A stretch of DNA of 64,000 nt from Microvirga aerophila (GCF_003332305.1 NZ_QOIO01000010.1:62001-126000), one strand, 5' to 3'. Shown: positions 32,228 through 42,199, numbered from the stretch's first letter. Numbers and translations: made by a program. Notes: generated by a model not told the origin, from the letters alone.

Positions 32228-34231
32228 CTATTCCTCCGCCTTGAGAACGATCAACCGCGCGCCTTCTGCCACCTGCGCGCCCACCTCGGCGGCGATTTCC
32301 GCCACTTCCCCGTCCATGGGTGCGATGAGCGCATGCTCCATCTTCATGGCCTCGACGATGGCAAGGCGCTGCCCCTTCTCGACCCTGTCGCCCGGCTGCA
32401 CGAACACGGCGATGAGTTTGCCGTGCATGGGGGCCTTCACCGAGTTGCCCTGATCCATGTGTTCGAGATCGACGTCGAAGGGATCGTGCCGGACAATGCG
32501 GGTCTGGCGGCCGTTCCGGAACACGATCACGCCGTCATCCATGAGGGCGAACGTTCGCGGATCCTGCCGCATGTATTCCGTCGACATATGCGAGACGCCA
32601 TCACCCCATCGGACCGCGACGTCCATATTGGCGTGACGCGAAGTAGGAATAGACCACTCAAGAAGAACGTCCGTGCGCTCTCCGTCCACCTTGATGGGAA
32701 AGCCTTGGCTGCGCGTCCCCGCGAGTTGGAAACCATCATGGTCGTCCCAGGCGGAAATTGTTGATCCTGCTCGAATCCTTGCCTGATATGCCCGTTCGTC
32801 GAACGCGTGATCGAGCAGCCTCAGAACACCAAGCCGCACGGATTCCGGATCGGCATTTTGGGGTACGGCTCCTAAATTCTCCAAGTTGCGGTCAATAAAT
32901 CCGGTGTCGAACTGCGCTGAACGGAATTCGCCCGCCTCACACAACTTCTTCAGAAACGCCACATTCGTCTTCGGGCCGGCCACGATAGTCTCGCCCAGCG
33001 CTTCCGCCAGCCGCGCAAGCGCTTGCTCCCGCGTCGCCCCGTGGGCGATCACCTTGGCGATCATCGGATCGTAATACGGCGTCACCTCGTCTCCAGCCTC
33101 AACGCCTGTATCGATGCGAAGCCCTTCGCCTTCCGGGAAATCGAGCGCCCAGAGCTTTCCGGTGGACGGCAGGAACTCGTGCTCCGGGTCCTCCGCGTAG
33201 AGGCGCGCTTCCACCGCATGGCCGTGGATTTCGAGGTCGTCCTGGTTGAAGGGCAGCCACTCGCCCGATGCGACGCGGAACTGAAGCTCCACGAGATCGA
33301 GACCGGTGATCGCCTCCGTGACCGGATGCTCGACCTGAAGGCGCGTGTTCATCTCCATGAAATAAAACCGGTCGGGCCTGAGCCCCTCCCGCCCGTCGGC
33401 GATAAACTCCACCGTGCCGGCACCCACATAGCCGACCGCTCGCGCGGCTTCGACCGCGGCCTTCCCCATGATCTCACGCATCTCGGGAGGCATGCCGGGC
33501 GCGGGCGCCTCCTCGATCACCTTCTGGTGCCGACGCTGGAGCGAGCAGTCGCGCTCGAACAGGTGCACCACGTTGCCCTCGCCGTCCGCGAAAACCTGGA
33601 TCTCGATGTGACGGGGCGAGAGGATGTACTTCTCGACCAGCACCCGCGGATCACCGAAAGCGCTCGCAGCCTCCCTCTGGGCGCTCTCAAGGGCGGCGTC
33701 GAAATCCGCTGCCTTGTCGACCCGGCGCATGCCCTTGCCGCCGCCGCCCGCGACCGCCTTGATGAGAACCGGATAGCCGATCTCATAAGCTTTCTGCCGC
33801 AGAAAGTCAGGCTCCTGTCGCGAACCGTGATAGCCGGGCACCACAGGCACCCCCGCCTGCTGGGCGAGTGCCTTGGCGGCGTCCTTCAGGCCCATGGCCC
33901 GGATGGCCGAGGCGGGCGGGCCGACGAACACGATGCCGTTCTCGGCGCAGGCATCGGCGAACTCCGCGCGCTCCGACAAAAACCCGTAGCCGGGGTGGAT
34001 GCAGGCCGCGCCGGTCCGCTTGGCGACCTCGATGATTCGGTCGATCTGCAGATAGCTTTCCCGCGCCGGCGGGGGGCCGATGAGATGAGCCTCGTCGGCC
34101 ATCTGGACGAACAGGGCGTCCGCATCCGCTTCCGAGTGAACGGCGATAGTGCGCATTCCGAGCCGCTTGGCAGTCCGGATGATACGGCACGCGATTTCAC
34201 CGCGATTAGCGATCAGGACACTCTCAAGCAC
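32228..34231 (-). CDS. Biotin-dependent acyl-CoA carboxylase, biotin carboxylase/BCCP subunit (methylcrotonyl- or propionyl-CoA type)
   Basis: The 667-residue protein combines a biotin carboxylase domain (1 to about 445: SVLIANRGEIACRIIRTAKR, ATP-grasp loop KAVAGGGGKGMR near residue 160, MNTRLQVEHPVTE near 290) with a C-terminal biotinyl domain whose lysine lies in EAMKMEHA near residue 635. Length and the middle part resemble methylcrotonyl-CoA carboxylase alpha subunits more than acetyl-CoA carboxylase AccC, which lacks the fused BCCP. No carboxyltransferase beta subunit is adjacent, so the substrate, for example methylcrotonyl-, propionyl- or geranyl-CoA, stays open. It heads a minus-strand run with DUF1489. 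Confidence 0.88.
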   Translation of the reverse strand: MLESVLIANRGEIACRIIRTAKRLGMRTIAVHSEADADALFVQMADEAHLIGPPPARESYLQIDRIIEVAKRTGAACIHPGYGFLSERAEFADACAENGIVFVGPPASAIRAMGLKDAAKALAQQAGVPVVPGYHGSRQEPDFLRQKAYEIGYPVLIKAVAGGGGKGMRRVDKAADFDAALESAQREAASAFGDPRVLVEKYILSPRHIEIQVFADGEGNVVHLFERDCSLQRRHQKVIEEAPAPGMPPEMREIMGKAAVEAARAVGYVGAGTVEFIADGREGLRPDRFYFMEMNTRLQVEHPVTEAITGLDLVELQFRVASGEWLPFNQDDLEIHGHAVEARLYAEDPEHEFLPSTGKLWALDFPEGEGLRIDTGVEAGDEVTPYYDPMIAKVIAHGATREQALARLAEALGETIVAGPKTNVAFLKKLCEAGEFRSAQFDTGFIDRNLENLGAVPQNADPESVRLGVLRLLDHAFDERAYQARIRAGSTISAWDDHDGFQLAGTRSQGFPIKVDGERTDVLLEWSIPTSRHANMDVAVRWGDGVSHMSTEYMRQDPRTFALMDDGVIVFRNGRQTRIVRHDPFDVDLEHMDQGNSVKAPMHGKLIAVFVQPGDRVEKGQRLAIVEAMKMEHALIAPMDGEVAEIAAEVGAQVAEGARLIVLKAEE

Positions 34232-34276
34232 GATCCATCCCCTTAGTGCATGGGCTTCGACCCGTTATCGAACCAG

Positions 34277-34324
34277 CTAGAGCAAACCGGGCGGGTTTTG
34301 TCACCCTTGACCCGGTTGCTCTGC
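34277..34324. repeat. Imperfect palindrome related in form to the AGAGCA repeats
   Basis: CTAGAGCAAACCGGG at the left mirrors CCCGGTTGCTCT at 34311-34322, leaving a loop of about 16 bases. It shares the CTAGAGCA start with the other repeats but diverges after that. It lies in the divergent region between the carboxylase and mntH genes and could be a repeat remnant or a hairpin in the 5' region. Confidence 0.5.
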
Positions 34325-34440
34325 CGTGTTGCACATGTCTTAGGGCAGCGGCCCGGCATTCAAAGGACGAATTCTCCGGCCTCCCGCAGAATCCTCCCAA
34401 TGGGCCTCTTGCGTGAAGCAAGGTTGCACGCTAGCCTCTT

Positions 34441-34459
34441 GTTGCAAATGGATTGCAAC
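34441..34459. promoter_or_regulatory. Candidate Mur/Fur-type operator upstream of mntH
   Basis: GTTGCAA-ATGGA-TTGCAAC is a perfect 7-bp inverted repeat with a 5-bp spacer, ending 14 bp before ATG 34474 of mntH. In Rhizobiales the Fur homologue Mur represses manganese uptake genes through TTGCAA-containing inverted repeats. The site is seen directly; the regulator is inferred. Confidence 0.55.
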
Positions 34460-34473
34460 TGCAGAAAAAGCCC

Positions 34474-35820
34474 ATGGATGCCCTAACCCCACCTCCGCCT
34501 TTGCCTGACGCTGGATGGCGCAACGCCCGAACATCGCCGTCCCTGCCGGAGGTGAGCCGTTCGATCGCCGTGAGGCCAGGCTCCAAATGGCGGCGCGCTT
34601 TCGCGTTCCTGGGTCCCGGATATCTCGTAGCCGTCGGGTACATGGACCCCGGCAACTGGGCGACCTCCCTGGCGGGCGGATCGAAGTACGGCTACGCCCT
34701 TTTGTCCGTTGCACTGATCTCCAACATCATGGCGATCATCCTGCAGGCGCTTTGCGCACGGTTGGCCATTGCCACCGGGCGAGATCTCGCCCAGGCCTGC
34801 CGGGATGCCTATCCACGGCCCGTGGCCTGGGGCCTCTGGGCGCTGGCGGAGCTTGCCATCTGCGCGACCGACCTTGCTGAGGTCATCGGCACGGCGATCG
34901 GTCTCAACCTCCTGTTCGGGCTTCCGCTCGAAATCGGCGTGGTGATCACGGCGCTCGACGTGTTTCTCATCCTCTATCTGCAAAATTTGGGCTTCCGGTG
35001 GGTCGAAGCCTTCGTCATCGCCCTGCTCGGTGTCATCGCGGTCTGCTTCGGCATTCAAATCGCCCTGGCGAACCCGGACTGGGGCGGAGTGGTGCGCGGC
35101 TTTGCTCCAACGACCGAGATCGTCACGAATTCCGACATGCTCTATCTCGCGCTCGGCATTCTCGGCGCTACCGTCATGCCGCATAACCTCTACCTTCATT
35201 CCGGCATCGTGCAGACACGTGCTTATGGGCATACGCTCAGTGAAAGGCGCGAAGCCCTGACCTTTGCGACCCTCGATTCGACGCTTGCGCTCATGTTCGC
35301 CCTCACGGTCAATGCGTCGCTGCTCATTCTGGCGGCCGCCGCTTTTCATCAGACGGGCAGGATGGAAATCGCGGAACTGGGGGAAGCTCATTCCCTTCTG
35401 GAACCCCTGCTCGGGGCCGCCATCGCGCCGACGCTCTTCGGCATCGCCCTGCTCTGCTGCGGCCTGAACTCGACCGTGACAGCCACCATGGCGGGGCAGA
35501 TCGTCATGGAAGGCTTCATCAACTTCCGTCTGCCGCCCTGGCTGCGGCGCCTCATCACGCGGGGCATCGCCATCGTTCCCGCGGCCATCGTGACCATTGC
35601 CTATGGAGACACTGGCGCGGCGAGCCTGCTGATCCTGAGCCAGGTGATCCTGAGCCTTCAACTGCCCTTCGCGGTCATTCCACTGGTCACGATGACAGCA
35701 TCCAAGACGAAGATGGGAGAGCTTGTCGCCCCGCGCTGGTTCACCGCCATCGCGGTGGCGATTGCGGCGATCATCGTTGTCTTGAACCTGAAGCTGCTGG
35801 CAGACTTCATCATCGGATAG
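34474..35820 (+). CDS. mntH: Nramp-family Mn2+/H+ symporter MntH
   Basis: The 448-residue inner-membrane protein has about eleven helices and the metal-binding motifs of Nramp proteins: [12 protein letters not shown] in helix 1 (Asp and Asn ligands) and [16 protein letters not shown] in helix 6 (Met and His), which argue for manganese or iron rather than magnesium transport. ATG 34474 is preferred over the TTG seven codons upstream. The N-terminal 40 residues are Pro-rich and cytosolic. The inverted repeat just before the start suggests Mur-dependent repression by manganese (inference). The gene stands alone. Confidence 0.92.
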   Translation: MDALTPPPPLPDAGWRNARTSPSLPEVSRSIAVRPGSKWRRAFAFLGPGYLVAVGYMDPGNWATSLAGGSKYGYALLSVALISNIMAIILQALCARLAIATGRDLAQACRDAYPRPVAWGLWALAELAICATDLAEVIGTAIGLNLLFGLPLEIGVVITALDVFLILYLQNLGFRWVEAFVIALLGVIAVCFGIQIALANPDWGGVVRGFAPTTEIVTNSDMLYLALGILGATVMPHNLYLHSGIVQTRAYGHTLSERREALTFATLDSTLALMFALTVNASLLILAAAAFHQTGRMEIAELGEAHSLLEPLLGAAIAPTLFGIALLCCGLNSTVTATMAGQIVMEGFINFRLPPWLRRLITRGIAIVPAAIVTIAYGDTGAASLLILSQVILSLQLPFAVIPLVTMTASKTKMGELVAPRWFTAIAVAIAAIIVVLNLKLLADFIIG

Positions 35821-35913
35821 GAAGGCCTGCCTCATTTACGTGCTGCGGCGGCTTGTCGTGGTTGGCTTCGACAAGGTAGATAACCCGAACAAGCCTAGGG
35901 TTGTTGCTTACCG

Positions 35914-36363
35914 ATGATCACGATCCGTCCGTCTCGGCCTGCAGACGTGCCCGCCATGTTCACCATCTGGCTGGATGCGGTCGCGGCAACACATTCGTTT
36001 CTCTTCGAGGACGATATTGCGTTTTATGCCGTGCAGGTCCGGGACCATTACCTGTCGTCCGGCCCGTTCTGGATCGCCGCAGGGCCTGACGACGAGCCCA
36101 GGGGTTTCATGGGGATGACCGGCTCGAAGATCGACGCACTCTTCGTTCACCCGTCCGAACACGGAAAAGGTTTCGGCCGGGCGCTGGTTGAACACGCAGT
36201 GTCGCTTGAAGGCGATCTGACCGTCGACGTGAACGAGCAGAACGAGGGAGCCTGTTTGTTTTACGAAAGACTCGGCTTCCTTCGGGTCGGACCATCGCCA
36301 CTCGACGATTCCGGCAAACCCTTCCCGATCTTACATCTGGCGCGCGGCACAGACGGGAACTGA
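35914..36363 (+). CDS. yjaB: GNAT family N-acetyltransferase, YjaB-like
   Basis: The 149-residue protein resembles E. coli YjaB along its length: start ITIRPSRPADVPAMFTIWL, ATHSFLFEDD, then GFMGMTGSKIDALFVHP, the acetyl-CoA loop EHGKGFGRALVEHAV near residue 90, and TVDVNEQNEGACLFYERLGF near 109. It transfers an acetyl group from acetyl-CoA to an unknown acceptor. The gene lies 93 bp after mntH and is convergent with valS, with a hairpin between them. No regulatory link to mntH is evident. Confidence 0.87.
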   Translation: MITIRPSRPADVPAMFTIWLDAVAATHSFLFEDDIAFYAVQVRDHYLSSGPFWIAAGPDDEPRGFMGMTGSKIDALFVHPSEHGKGFGRALVEHAVSLEGDLTVDVNEQNEGACLFYERLGFLRVGPSPLDDSGKPFPILHLARGTDGN

Positions 36364-36380
36364 CATCTCCGGATAAAGCA

Positions 36381-36402
36381 AGGGCCGCTTTTCAGCGGCC
36401 CT
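36381..36402. terminator. Bidirectional terminator between yjaB and valS
   Basis: AGGGCCGCT (36381-36389) and AGCGGCCCT (36394-36402) form a perfect 9-bp stem with loop TTTC. It is 17 bp after the yjaB stop and 6 bp before the end of the convergent valS gene. Confidence 0.75.
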
Positions 36403-36408
36403 CATTCG

Positions 36409-39123
36409 TTATGCGTCCTTGAGGCGACTGAGCGCCTCTTCGATCTTGGCCTTGCGCTCCAAAGCCTCGTCGCGGCGGTCGCGCTGCTCCTCGACCACTT
36501 CCTCGGGAGCACGCTTGATGAAATCGGCGTTGCTGAGTTTTGCGTCGATCTTGCCGACCTCCGCCTCCAGCTTCTGAATTTCCTTGGCGAGACGCGCCCG
36601 CTCGGCCGCAAGATCGATGACGCCATCGAGCGGCAAAGCGGCAACCTCGCCTCGGATCAGGAGCTGAAGCGAGCTTTTCGGAGCAGCCCCGGCCGACGAA
36701 ATATCCGACAGGCGGGCAAGACGCTTGACGATATCGCCCCAGCGCTCAACACGGGCGCCGACGTCAGCCGAGGGGTCGACGAGAACGAGCGGAATCTGCG
36801 CGCCGGCGGGAACGTTCGTCTCGGCGCGGGCCGAGCGAACCTCCGTCACCAGATCGACGATCCATCCGATTTCGGCCTCTGCGGGTTCGTTGATCAGGCC
36901 CGAGAGGTCCGGCCACGAGGAGAGCGCCAGAATGGCCTCGCGCTTCGGCCCCGCCTCTCCCTTGATCGTCCAAAGTTCCTCAGTGAGGAACGGCATGAAC
37001 GGATGCAGCAGCTTGCAGATCTCATCGAGGATGAACGCGATGGTGGCCTGCGTCTCCTGCTTGGCCGCCGGGTCGGCGCCCTCGCCCTGCAGCACCGGCT
37101 TTGCCAGTTCGAGGGTCCAGTCGCAGAACACGTTCCACACGAAGCGATAGGCCGAGGCCGCCGCTTCGTTGAACTTGTAGGCCTCGATCCCGGCCGCCAC
37201 ATCGGCCACCGCCTTGGCGCACTCGCTGAGCGCCCATTGATTGAGCGTCTGCTTGACCGATTTCGGATCGAACCCTTCCACGCGCTTGCAGCCGTTCATC
37301 TCGGCAAAGCGCGCCGCATTCCAGATCTTGGTCGCGAAGTTGCGATAGCCCTCGACGCGCTGCACGCTGAGCTTGATGTCGCGCCCCTGCGCGGCCATCG
37401 CGGCCAGCGTCATGCGCAGGGCATCCGCGCCGTATTGCTCGACCACATCGAGGGGATCGATCACGTTCCCCTTCGACTTCGACATCTTAGCGCCCTTCTC
37501 GTCGCGAACGAGGGCATGGATATAGACCGTGTCGAACGGCACTTCGTCCATGAAATGGATGCCCATCATCATCATCCGGGCGACCCAGAAGAAGATGATG
37601 TCGAAGCCGGTCACGAGCGTGTTGGTCGGATAGTAACGCTTCACCTCCGGCGTTTCGTCCGGCCAGCCCAGGGTCGAGAACGGCCACAAGGCTGAGGAGA
37701 ACCACGTGTCGAGGACGTCCTCGTCGCGGATCAGCGGCACATCGCGGCCATGCTTGGTGCGCGCCTCGGCCTTCGCCTCTTCCTCGCTCATCGCGACGTA
37801 AGGATGGCCCTCCTCGTCGTACCAGGCGGGGATCTGGTGGCCCCACCAGAGCTGGCGCGACACGCACCAGGGCTCGATGTTCTCGAGCCATTGGAAATAA
37901 GTCTTCTCCCAATTCTCAGGGACGAACTTCGTCTTGCCTCCGCGAACCGCGCCGAGCGCCTTCTCGGCGAGCGGCTTCACGTTCACGTACCACTGATCCG
38001 TGAGGTAGGGCTCGACCACCACGCCCGAGCGGTCCCCATGGGGGACCATGTGGGTGTGCGGCTCGATCTGGACGAGGAACTCCTTCTCTTCCAACAGGGC
38101 CACAATGCGCTTGCGAGCCTCGGACCGGTCAAGCCCGTGCAGCACCAGCACGGATTCCAGGTCGCCGTTCGAGGGCAAGCCTGCAAGGAACGCCTCGTTG
38201 CTGGCGAGCAGCATCTCGGCCTCAGGACCCAGGATATTGATCAGCGGCAGCTTGTGCCGCCGCCCAACCTCGAAGTCGTTGAAGTCGTGGGCAGGCGTGA
38301 TCTTGACCGCACCGGTGCCCTTCTCCGGGTCGGAGTACTCATCGGCCACGATGGGGATGCGGCGGCCGACCAGAGGCAGGATGGCGAATTTGCCGATCAG
38401 GTCCTTATAGCGCTCATCCTCAGGATGGACGGCGACGGCCACGTCGCCCAGCATCGTCTCGGGACGGGTCGTGGCGACGGTGATGAAGCGGTCCACCTCG
38501 CCCTCGACCGGATAGCGGATGTGCCAGAGGTTGCCCTTGATCTCGACCTGCTGGACCTCAAGGTCGGAGATCGCGGTCTGGAACTTCGGGTCCCAGTTCA
38601 CCAGGCGCTTGTCCTTGTAGATGAGACCTTGCTTGTAAAGGTCCACGAAGACCTTCAGGACGGCCCGGGAGAGGCCTTCATCCATGGTGAAGCGTTCGCG
38701 CGACCAGTCGCAGGAAGCGCCGAGCCGCTGGAGCTGCGACTTGATCCGCCCGCCGGACTGCTCCTTCCAGGCCCAGACGCGGTTGACGAACTCCTCCCGG
38801 CCCAGATCCCGGCGGTGGATCTGCTGCTCCATGAGCTGGCGTTCGACCACCATCTGGGTCGCAATGCCCGCATGGTCCATGCCCGGCTGCCAGAGCACGT
38901 CGCGCCCGCGCATGCGCTCGAAGCGGCACAGAATGTCCTGAATGGTATTGTTGAGCGCATGCCCCATATGGAGCGAACCCGTCACGTTCGGCGGCGGGAT
39001 CACGATCGTGTAGGGTACAGCGTCCTTGCGATCCTCGCGGCCCGCCTTGAAGGCGTCGGCCTCTTCCCAGCGGCTGGAGATGCGCGCCTCGACGGCGGCG
39101 GGATCGAACGTCTTGTCCATCAT
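36409..39123 (-). CDS. valS: Valyl-tRNA synthetase
   Basis: The 904-residue class I synthetase charges tRNA-Val. The HIGH-type motif HMGH is at residues 52-55 (PPNVTGSLHMGHAL) and the KMSKS loop (KMSKSKGNVIDP) near 545; between them lies the CP1 editing domain that removes mischarged threonine, with TTRPETMLGD. The C-terminal about 65 residues form the coiled coil expected for ValS (LAAERARLAKEIQKLEAEVG). Length and start fit the family. It lies 96 bp downstream of popZ on the same strand, as in Caulobacter, and probably shares the transcript. Confidence 0.97.
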   Translation of the reverse strand: MMDKTFDPAAVEARISSRWEEADAFKAGREDRKDAVPYTIVIPPPNVTGSLHMGHALNNTIQDILCRFERMRGRDVLWQPGMDHAGIATQMVVERQLMEQQIHRRDLGREEFVNRVWAWKEQSGGRIKSQLQRLGASCDWSRERFTMDEGLSRAVLKVFVDLYKQGLIYKDKRLVNWDPKFQTAISDLEVQQVEIKGNLWHIRYPVEGEVDRFITVATTRPETMLGDVAVAVHPEDERYKDLIGKFAILPLVGRRIPIVADEYSDPEKGTGAVKITPAHDFNDFEVGRRHKLPLINILGPEAEMLLASNEAFLAGLPSNGDLESVLVLHGLDRSEARKRIVALLEEKEFLVQIEPHTHMVPHGDRSGVVVEPYLTDQWYVNVKPLAEKALGAVRGGKTKFVPENWEKTYFQWLENIEPWCVSRQLWWGHQIPAWYDEEGHPYVAMSEEEAKAEARTKHGRDVPLIRDEDVLDTWFSSALWPFSTLGWPDETPEVKRYYPTNTLVTGFDIIFFWVARMMMMGIHFMDEVPFDTVYIHALVRDEKGAKMSKSKGNVIDPLDVVEQYGADALRMTLAAMAAQGRDIKLSVQRVEGYRNFATKIWNAARFAEMNGCKRVEGFDPKSVKQTLNQWALSECAKAVADVAAGIEAYKFNEAAASAYRFVWNVFCDWTLELAKPVLQGEGADPAAKQETQATIAFILDEICKLLHPFMPFLTEELWTIKGEAGPKREAILALSSWPDLSGLINEPAEAEIGWIVDLVTEVRSARAETNVPAGAQIPLVLVDPSADVGARVERWGDIVKRLARLSDISSAGAAPKSSLQLLIRGEVAALPLDGVIDLAAERARLAKEIQKLEAEVGKIDAKLSNADFIKRAPEEVVEEQRDRRDEALERKAKIEEALSRLKDA

Positions 39124-39219
39124 GAGTCTTTACCGGCATGTTGGCGCGCCTGTAAAACGCGCGAGCAAGACGGCTACAAACCGGACCCACCGGGCGAAGT
39201 CAACTCGAGGAAGGAAAAC

Positions 39220-39819
39220 TCAGCGCCGGCTGCGGGACACGCGCTCGATCTCGGCCTGTACCAGTCGCTCGACCAGAGGCGGCAGATTGTCGTCCAGCCA
39301 GGACTTCAGCATGGGGCGAAGCATTTCCTTCGCGATATCCTCAAGGGTCTTCGGGCTGGTGCTGGACGCAACCGCCGCGCCTAGCCGGCCGAAAGCGCCA
39401 GACACCGAAGCATCCACCTCATCGGAGAGGAGCGCGTCCTGGCGGGCCGGCTCCGCGGCGCGGCGCGGGGAGACGTAGCGGACCGAAGGCGCAGGACGGG
39501 GAGCCACACGCTCCACCTGAAAGCTTCTCGCGACGTTGGGCTGCGGAATATCCTCGGGATCGAGCTGCCCCATGGCGGACGCCAGCGCGACCAGCTCTTC
39601 GTCGAGATCGATCGGTTCGGCGGGGCTTATGGCAATGACCTGAGGAGCAACGTGGCGCTCGGCAATCTCAAGCACGTTTCGCAGCGGCGACAGATCGCTC
39701 GGCGGTTCAGGCCGCAATTCGTCGATCAACGCCTCCTGATCGTCCGCGATGATGCGACGGATGGAAGCCAAGATCTCTTCCATCGAAGGTTCACTGATTT
39801 TATGATTTACCGCACCCAT
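39220..39819 (-). CDS. popZ: PopZ polar organizing protein (DUF2497)
   Basis: The 199-residue protein has the two conserved ends of PopZ: an N-terminal helix EPSMEEILASIRRIIADDQE (residues 10-29) that binds client proteins, and a C-terminal oligomerisation region TLEDIAKEMLRPMLKSWLDD at about 163-182 followed by NLPPLVERLVQAEIERVSR. The middle is a Pro-rich, acidic, disordered linker. PopZ forms a condensate at the cell pole that anchors chromosome origins and recruits polarity factors. The position between tolC and valS is the same as in Caulobacter. With divK in the same window, the organism evidently has a polar cell cycle. Confidence 0.92.
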   Translation of the reverse strand: MGAVNHKISEPSMEEILASIRRIIADDQEALIDELRPEPPSDLSPLRNVLEIAERHVAPQVIAISPAEPIDLDEELVALASAMGQLDPEDIPQPNVARSFQVERVAPRPAPSVRYVSPRRAAEPARQDALLSDEVDASVSGAFGRLGAAVASSTSPKTLEDIAKEMLRPMLKSWLDDNLPPLVERLVQAEIERVSRSRR

Positions 39820-39945
39820 TTGCCCGCCCGCCGCATGGACTTATTGAATTCAAGAATCACTTTGCTGTGATTTTCTTAAGTATTACATGCGGAAATTAAG
39901 AAGCAAGCGGCCTTGGGTGGCAGAAATGCTTTGCCGCCCGTCTTT

Positions 39946-41346
39946 TTAACGTCCGTCTGGGGTCGTGAAACCACCCCACAGATCCTTGACCTGATCGTAG
40001 TGGATCTTCGGGCTGTAATGATTGACCGCAAGGCCAAGGGCGCGGGAGTTCAGGCGACCCATGGACTGGACCACCAAGTAGGAACCTACTACCCGATCGC
40101 GCTGCGCCGTGATGAGGTTCACGCGGGCATTCAACAGTTCCTGCTGGGCGTTCAGGACGTCCAAGGTGGTGCGTTGACCGACCCGGGCCTCTTCGCGGAC
40201 GCCGTTCAGAGCGGTCTCGGCCGCGTCCACCTGCGCCTGGGCGGCGCTGATCTGCGCGCGGGCCGCTTCGAGCTGCCCCCAGGAGGAAATGACCGCCGCA
40301 CGCACCTGATCGCGTATCGAATCGGCCTCCAGGCGGCGCTGGCTGACCGTTTCCTTGGCCTGCCGGGTGCTCGCATAGGCTTGGCCGCCGTCATAGATCG
40401 GCACGACCAGCTGCGCGACCACGGAGGCCGACAGGGTACGGTCACCAGTGGTTTGGTTGTCGTAGCGCTGCGCCACGTTGCCGTTTACGCCCAGTTGGGG
40501 TGCAAGTGCTCCCTGCTCGATCCGCACCTGGATCTCAGCTACATCAACGCCGTGGAGCGCCGCCTTGATGGCCGGGTGCTCGGCGAATGCGACGTTCAAG
40601 GCAGAATTGACGGAGCGCGGCAAAAGGCGATCCAGCGGGCGCCCCGGGGCCAGCTGGCGCGGCTCGACGCCAACCACCTGCCGGTACTGAGCAATGCTCG
40701 TGCGCAGGTTGGCTTCCGCCAGGCTCGCCTGGGAACGCGAAGCCGCGAGGCGGGATTCTGCCTGAGCCACGTCGGTCCGGGTCACCTCACCCACGTTAAA
40801 GCGGTCGCGGGTCTGACGCAGCTGCTCGTCGATCACCTCGACGTTGTTGCGCTGAAGGTCGAGAATGGCCGTATCACGCAGCACGTTCATATAGGCTTCG
40901 GCAGAATCGAACAGCACGTTCTGCTCGTTGTTGTTCAGGTTCTCACGGGCGCCCAACACCGATGACTCGGCCTGACGGACGCCATTGTTCGTCCTGTTGC
41001 CGTTGAAGATCGACTGATTGATCTCAAGGCCGACGCCGCGCGGGTTGAGATTGCGGGTCGTGCTGCCGCCGCCCGGGGTGTTGAACTCGGTCCAGGTCCG
41101 GCCCGCATCGGCGGATGCGTTCACCTGGGGACGGTAGCCGGACTTAGCGCGTGCGACGTTCTCGTCCGTCACGCGAACGCTGGCGCGCTGGGCGTTCAGT
41201 GTGGGGTTATTGCCATAGGCGCGCGAGAGCGCGCTTTCCAAGGTCTCGGCAGAGAGCTGGGCGGTGCCCGTCAACACGAACATAGACGTCATGACGCCGA
41301 AGAGCGCGCGGTACTTATTGATCGTATGACTTCTGCTCACGCCCAC
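39946..41346 (-). CDS. tolC: TolC family outer-membrane channel
   Basis: The 466-residue precursor has a signal peptide (about 1-33, TGTAQLSAET) and two TolC repeats with long alpha-helical hairpins: ESALSRAYGNNPTLNAQRAS near residue 37 and LNVAFAEHPAIKAALHGVDV near 250, each followed by beta-strand segments. It exports toxins, proteins or drugs when joined to an inner-membrane pump and a periplasmic adaptor; neither is encoded nearby. The cluster pcm-tolC-popZ-valS is conserved in alphaproteobacteria. The spacing to popZ is 126 bp of AT-rich DNA, so popZ may have its own promoter there. Confidence 0.93.
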   Translation of the reverse strand: MGVSRSHTINKYRALFGVMTSMFVLTGTAQLSAETLESALSRAYGNNPTLNAQRASVRVTDENVARAKSGYRPQVNASADAGRTWTEFNTPGGGSTTRNLNPRGVGLEINQSIFNGNRTNNGVRQAESSVLGARENLNNNEQNVLFDSAEAYMNVLRDTAILDLQRNNVEVIDEQLRQTRDRFNVGEVTRTDVAQAESRLAASRSQASLAEANLRTSIAQYRQVVGVEPRQLAPGRPLDRLLPRSVNSALNVAFAEHPAIKAALHGVDVAEIQVRIEQGALAPQLGVNGNVAQRYDNQTTGDRTLSASVVAQLVVPIYDGGQAYASTRQAKETVSQRRLEADSIRDQVRAAVISSWGQLEAARAQISAAQAQVDAAETALNGVREEARVGQRTTLDVLNAQQELLNARVNLITAQRDRVVGSYLVVQSMGRLNSRALGLAVNHYSPKIHYDQVKDLWGGFTTPDGR

Positions 41347-41516
41347 CTACCTGTCGGCTCAAACGGTCAACCCGCATGCCCGACCTTTGAATTATGTAAT
41401 CCAACCCGACTCAAAGCGAAACAATACGCATGAGGTACGAGTCGGCAATCACCTCCGCTGAGCTTAGCAGCGATTAGTCGGACAGTGCCGCAAAAAAGCG
41501 ACACCATCCCTAGGAA

Positions 41517-42179
41517 TTAAAAGGTGAAGCCAGGCTTGAGCTGGAAAGCCGGGAGGAGGGGCGCAGCCGCGTCAAACAGGGTGCGTTCGCCGAAAGTTTC
41601 GCCGGATCGGACGTAAATCGTGGCCCGTGCGGCACGGCCCCGGCCCTTGACGCAAACCAGCCTACCCCCTTCGGCCAGCTGCTGGAGCAAATGATCCGGA
41701 CGAACCTCCAACGCGCCGTTGACAAGGATTGCATCGTACGGGGCCCAGCCGGCCCACCCCTGATCAAGGGGACCTGCCTCGACGATGACACCCTCGGCGC
41801 CCACTGCGGACAGGCATTGTTTCGCGGTGTCGGCCAGGGCAGGGTCGGATTCGAGGGCCGTCACGGAAGCGCCGAGACGGGCAAGAACCGCCGACGAATA
41901 GCCCCGGCCACAGGCCACATCCAAAACCTTGTCGCCCGCTTCGACGTCCAGCGCCTGGATCAGGCGGGCCAGCACCATGGGGGTCATCATGAAGCGCTGC
42001 TCGGCCCCGTCGCCGACCAGCAGATCCTGGTCGATATAGGCAAGCTCTTCACGCCCGGGCAGAACAAAGCGCTCCCGCGGCACGTCATCCATGGCATCCA
42101 GAAGCGGAATATCGTTCACATCGAACGTGCGCAGCTGGCAATCGACCATCATCCGGCGCGCTTGCGTGAAATCGACCAT
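41517..42179 (-). CDS. pcm: Protein-L-isoaspartate O-methyltransferase-like protein
   Basis: The 220-residue protein begins FTQARRMMVDCQLRTFDVND, carries PRERFVLP near residue 35 and the S-adenosylmethionine motif VLDVACGRGYSSAVLARLG near 90, the usual layout of the alphaproteobacterial PIMT group that lies upstream of tolC. The enzyme repairs isoaspartyl residues in ageing proteins; whether this subgroup keeps that activity is uncertain. ATG 42179 fits the conserved start; the longer frame would run through the tRNA-Cys gene. The gene is followed by tolC after about 170 bp. Confidence 0.9.
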   Translation of the reverse strand: MVDFTQARRMMVDCQLRTFDVNDIPLLDAMDDVPRERFVLPGREELAYIDQDLLVGDGAEQRFMMTPMVLARLIQALDVEAGDKVLDVACGRGYSSAVLARLGASVTALESDPALADTAKQCLSAVGAEGVIVEAGPLDQGWAGWAPYDAILVNGALEVRPDHLLQQLAEGGRLVCVKGRGRAARATIYVRSGETFGERTLFDAAAPLLPAFQLKPGFTF

Positions 42180-42199
42180 GAATTGCCTCAGATAAAAGT

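Noticed and set aside
37750-39384. Plus-strand open frame of 544 codons
   Set aside because: Antisense to valS and the end of popZ, with no recognisable domain.
39915-39939. Terminator after tolC
   Set aside because: The hairpin is imperfect and its T-run lies on the strand opposite to tolC, so it does not fit a tolC terminator.
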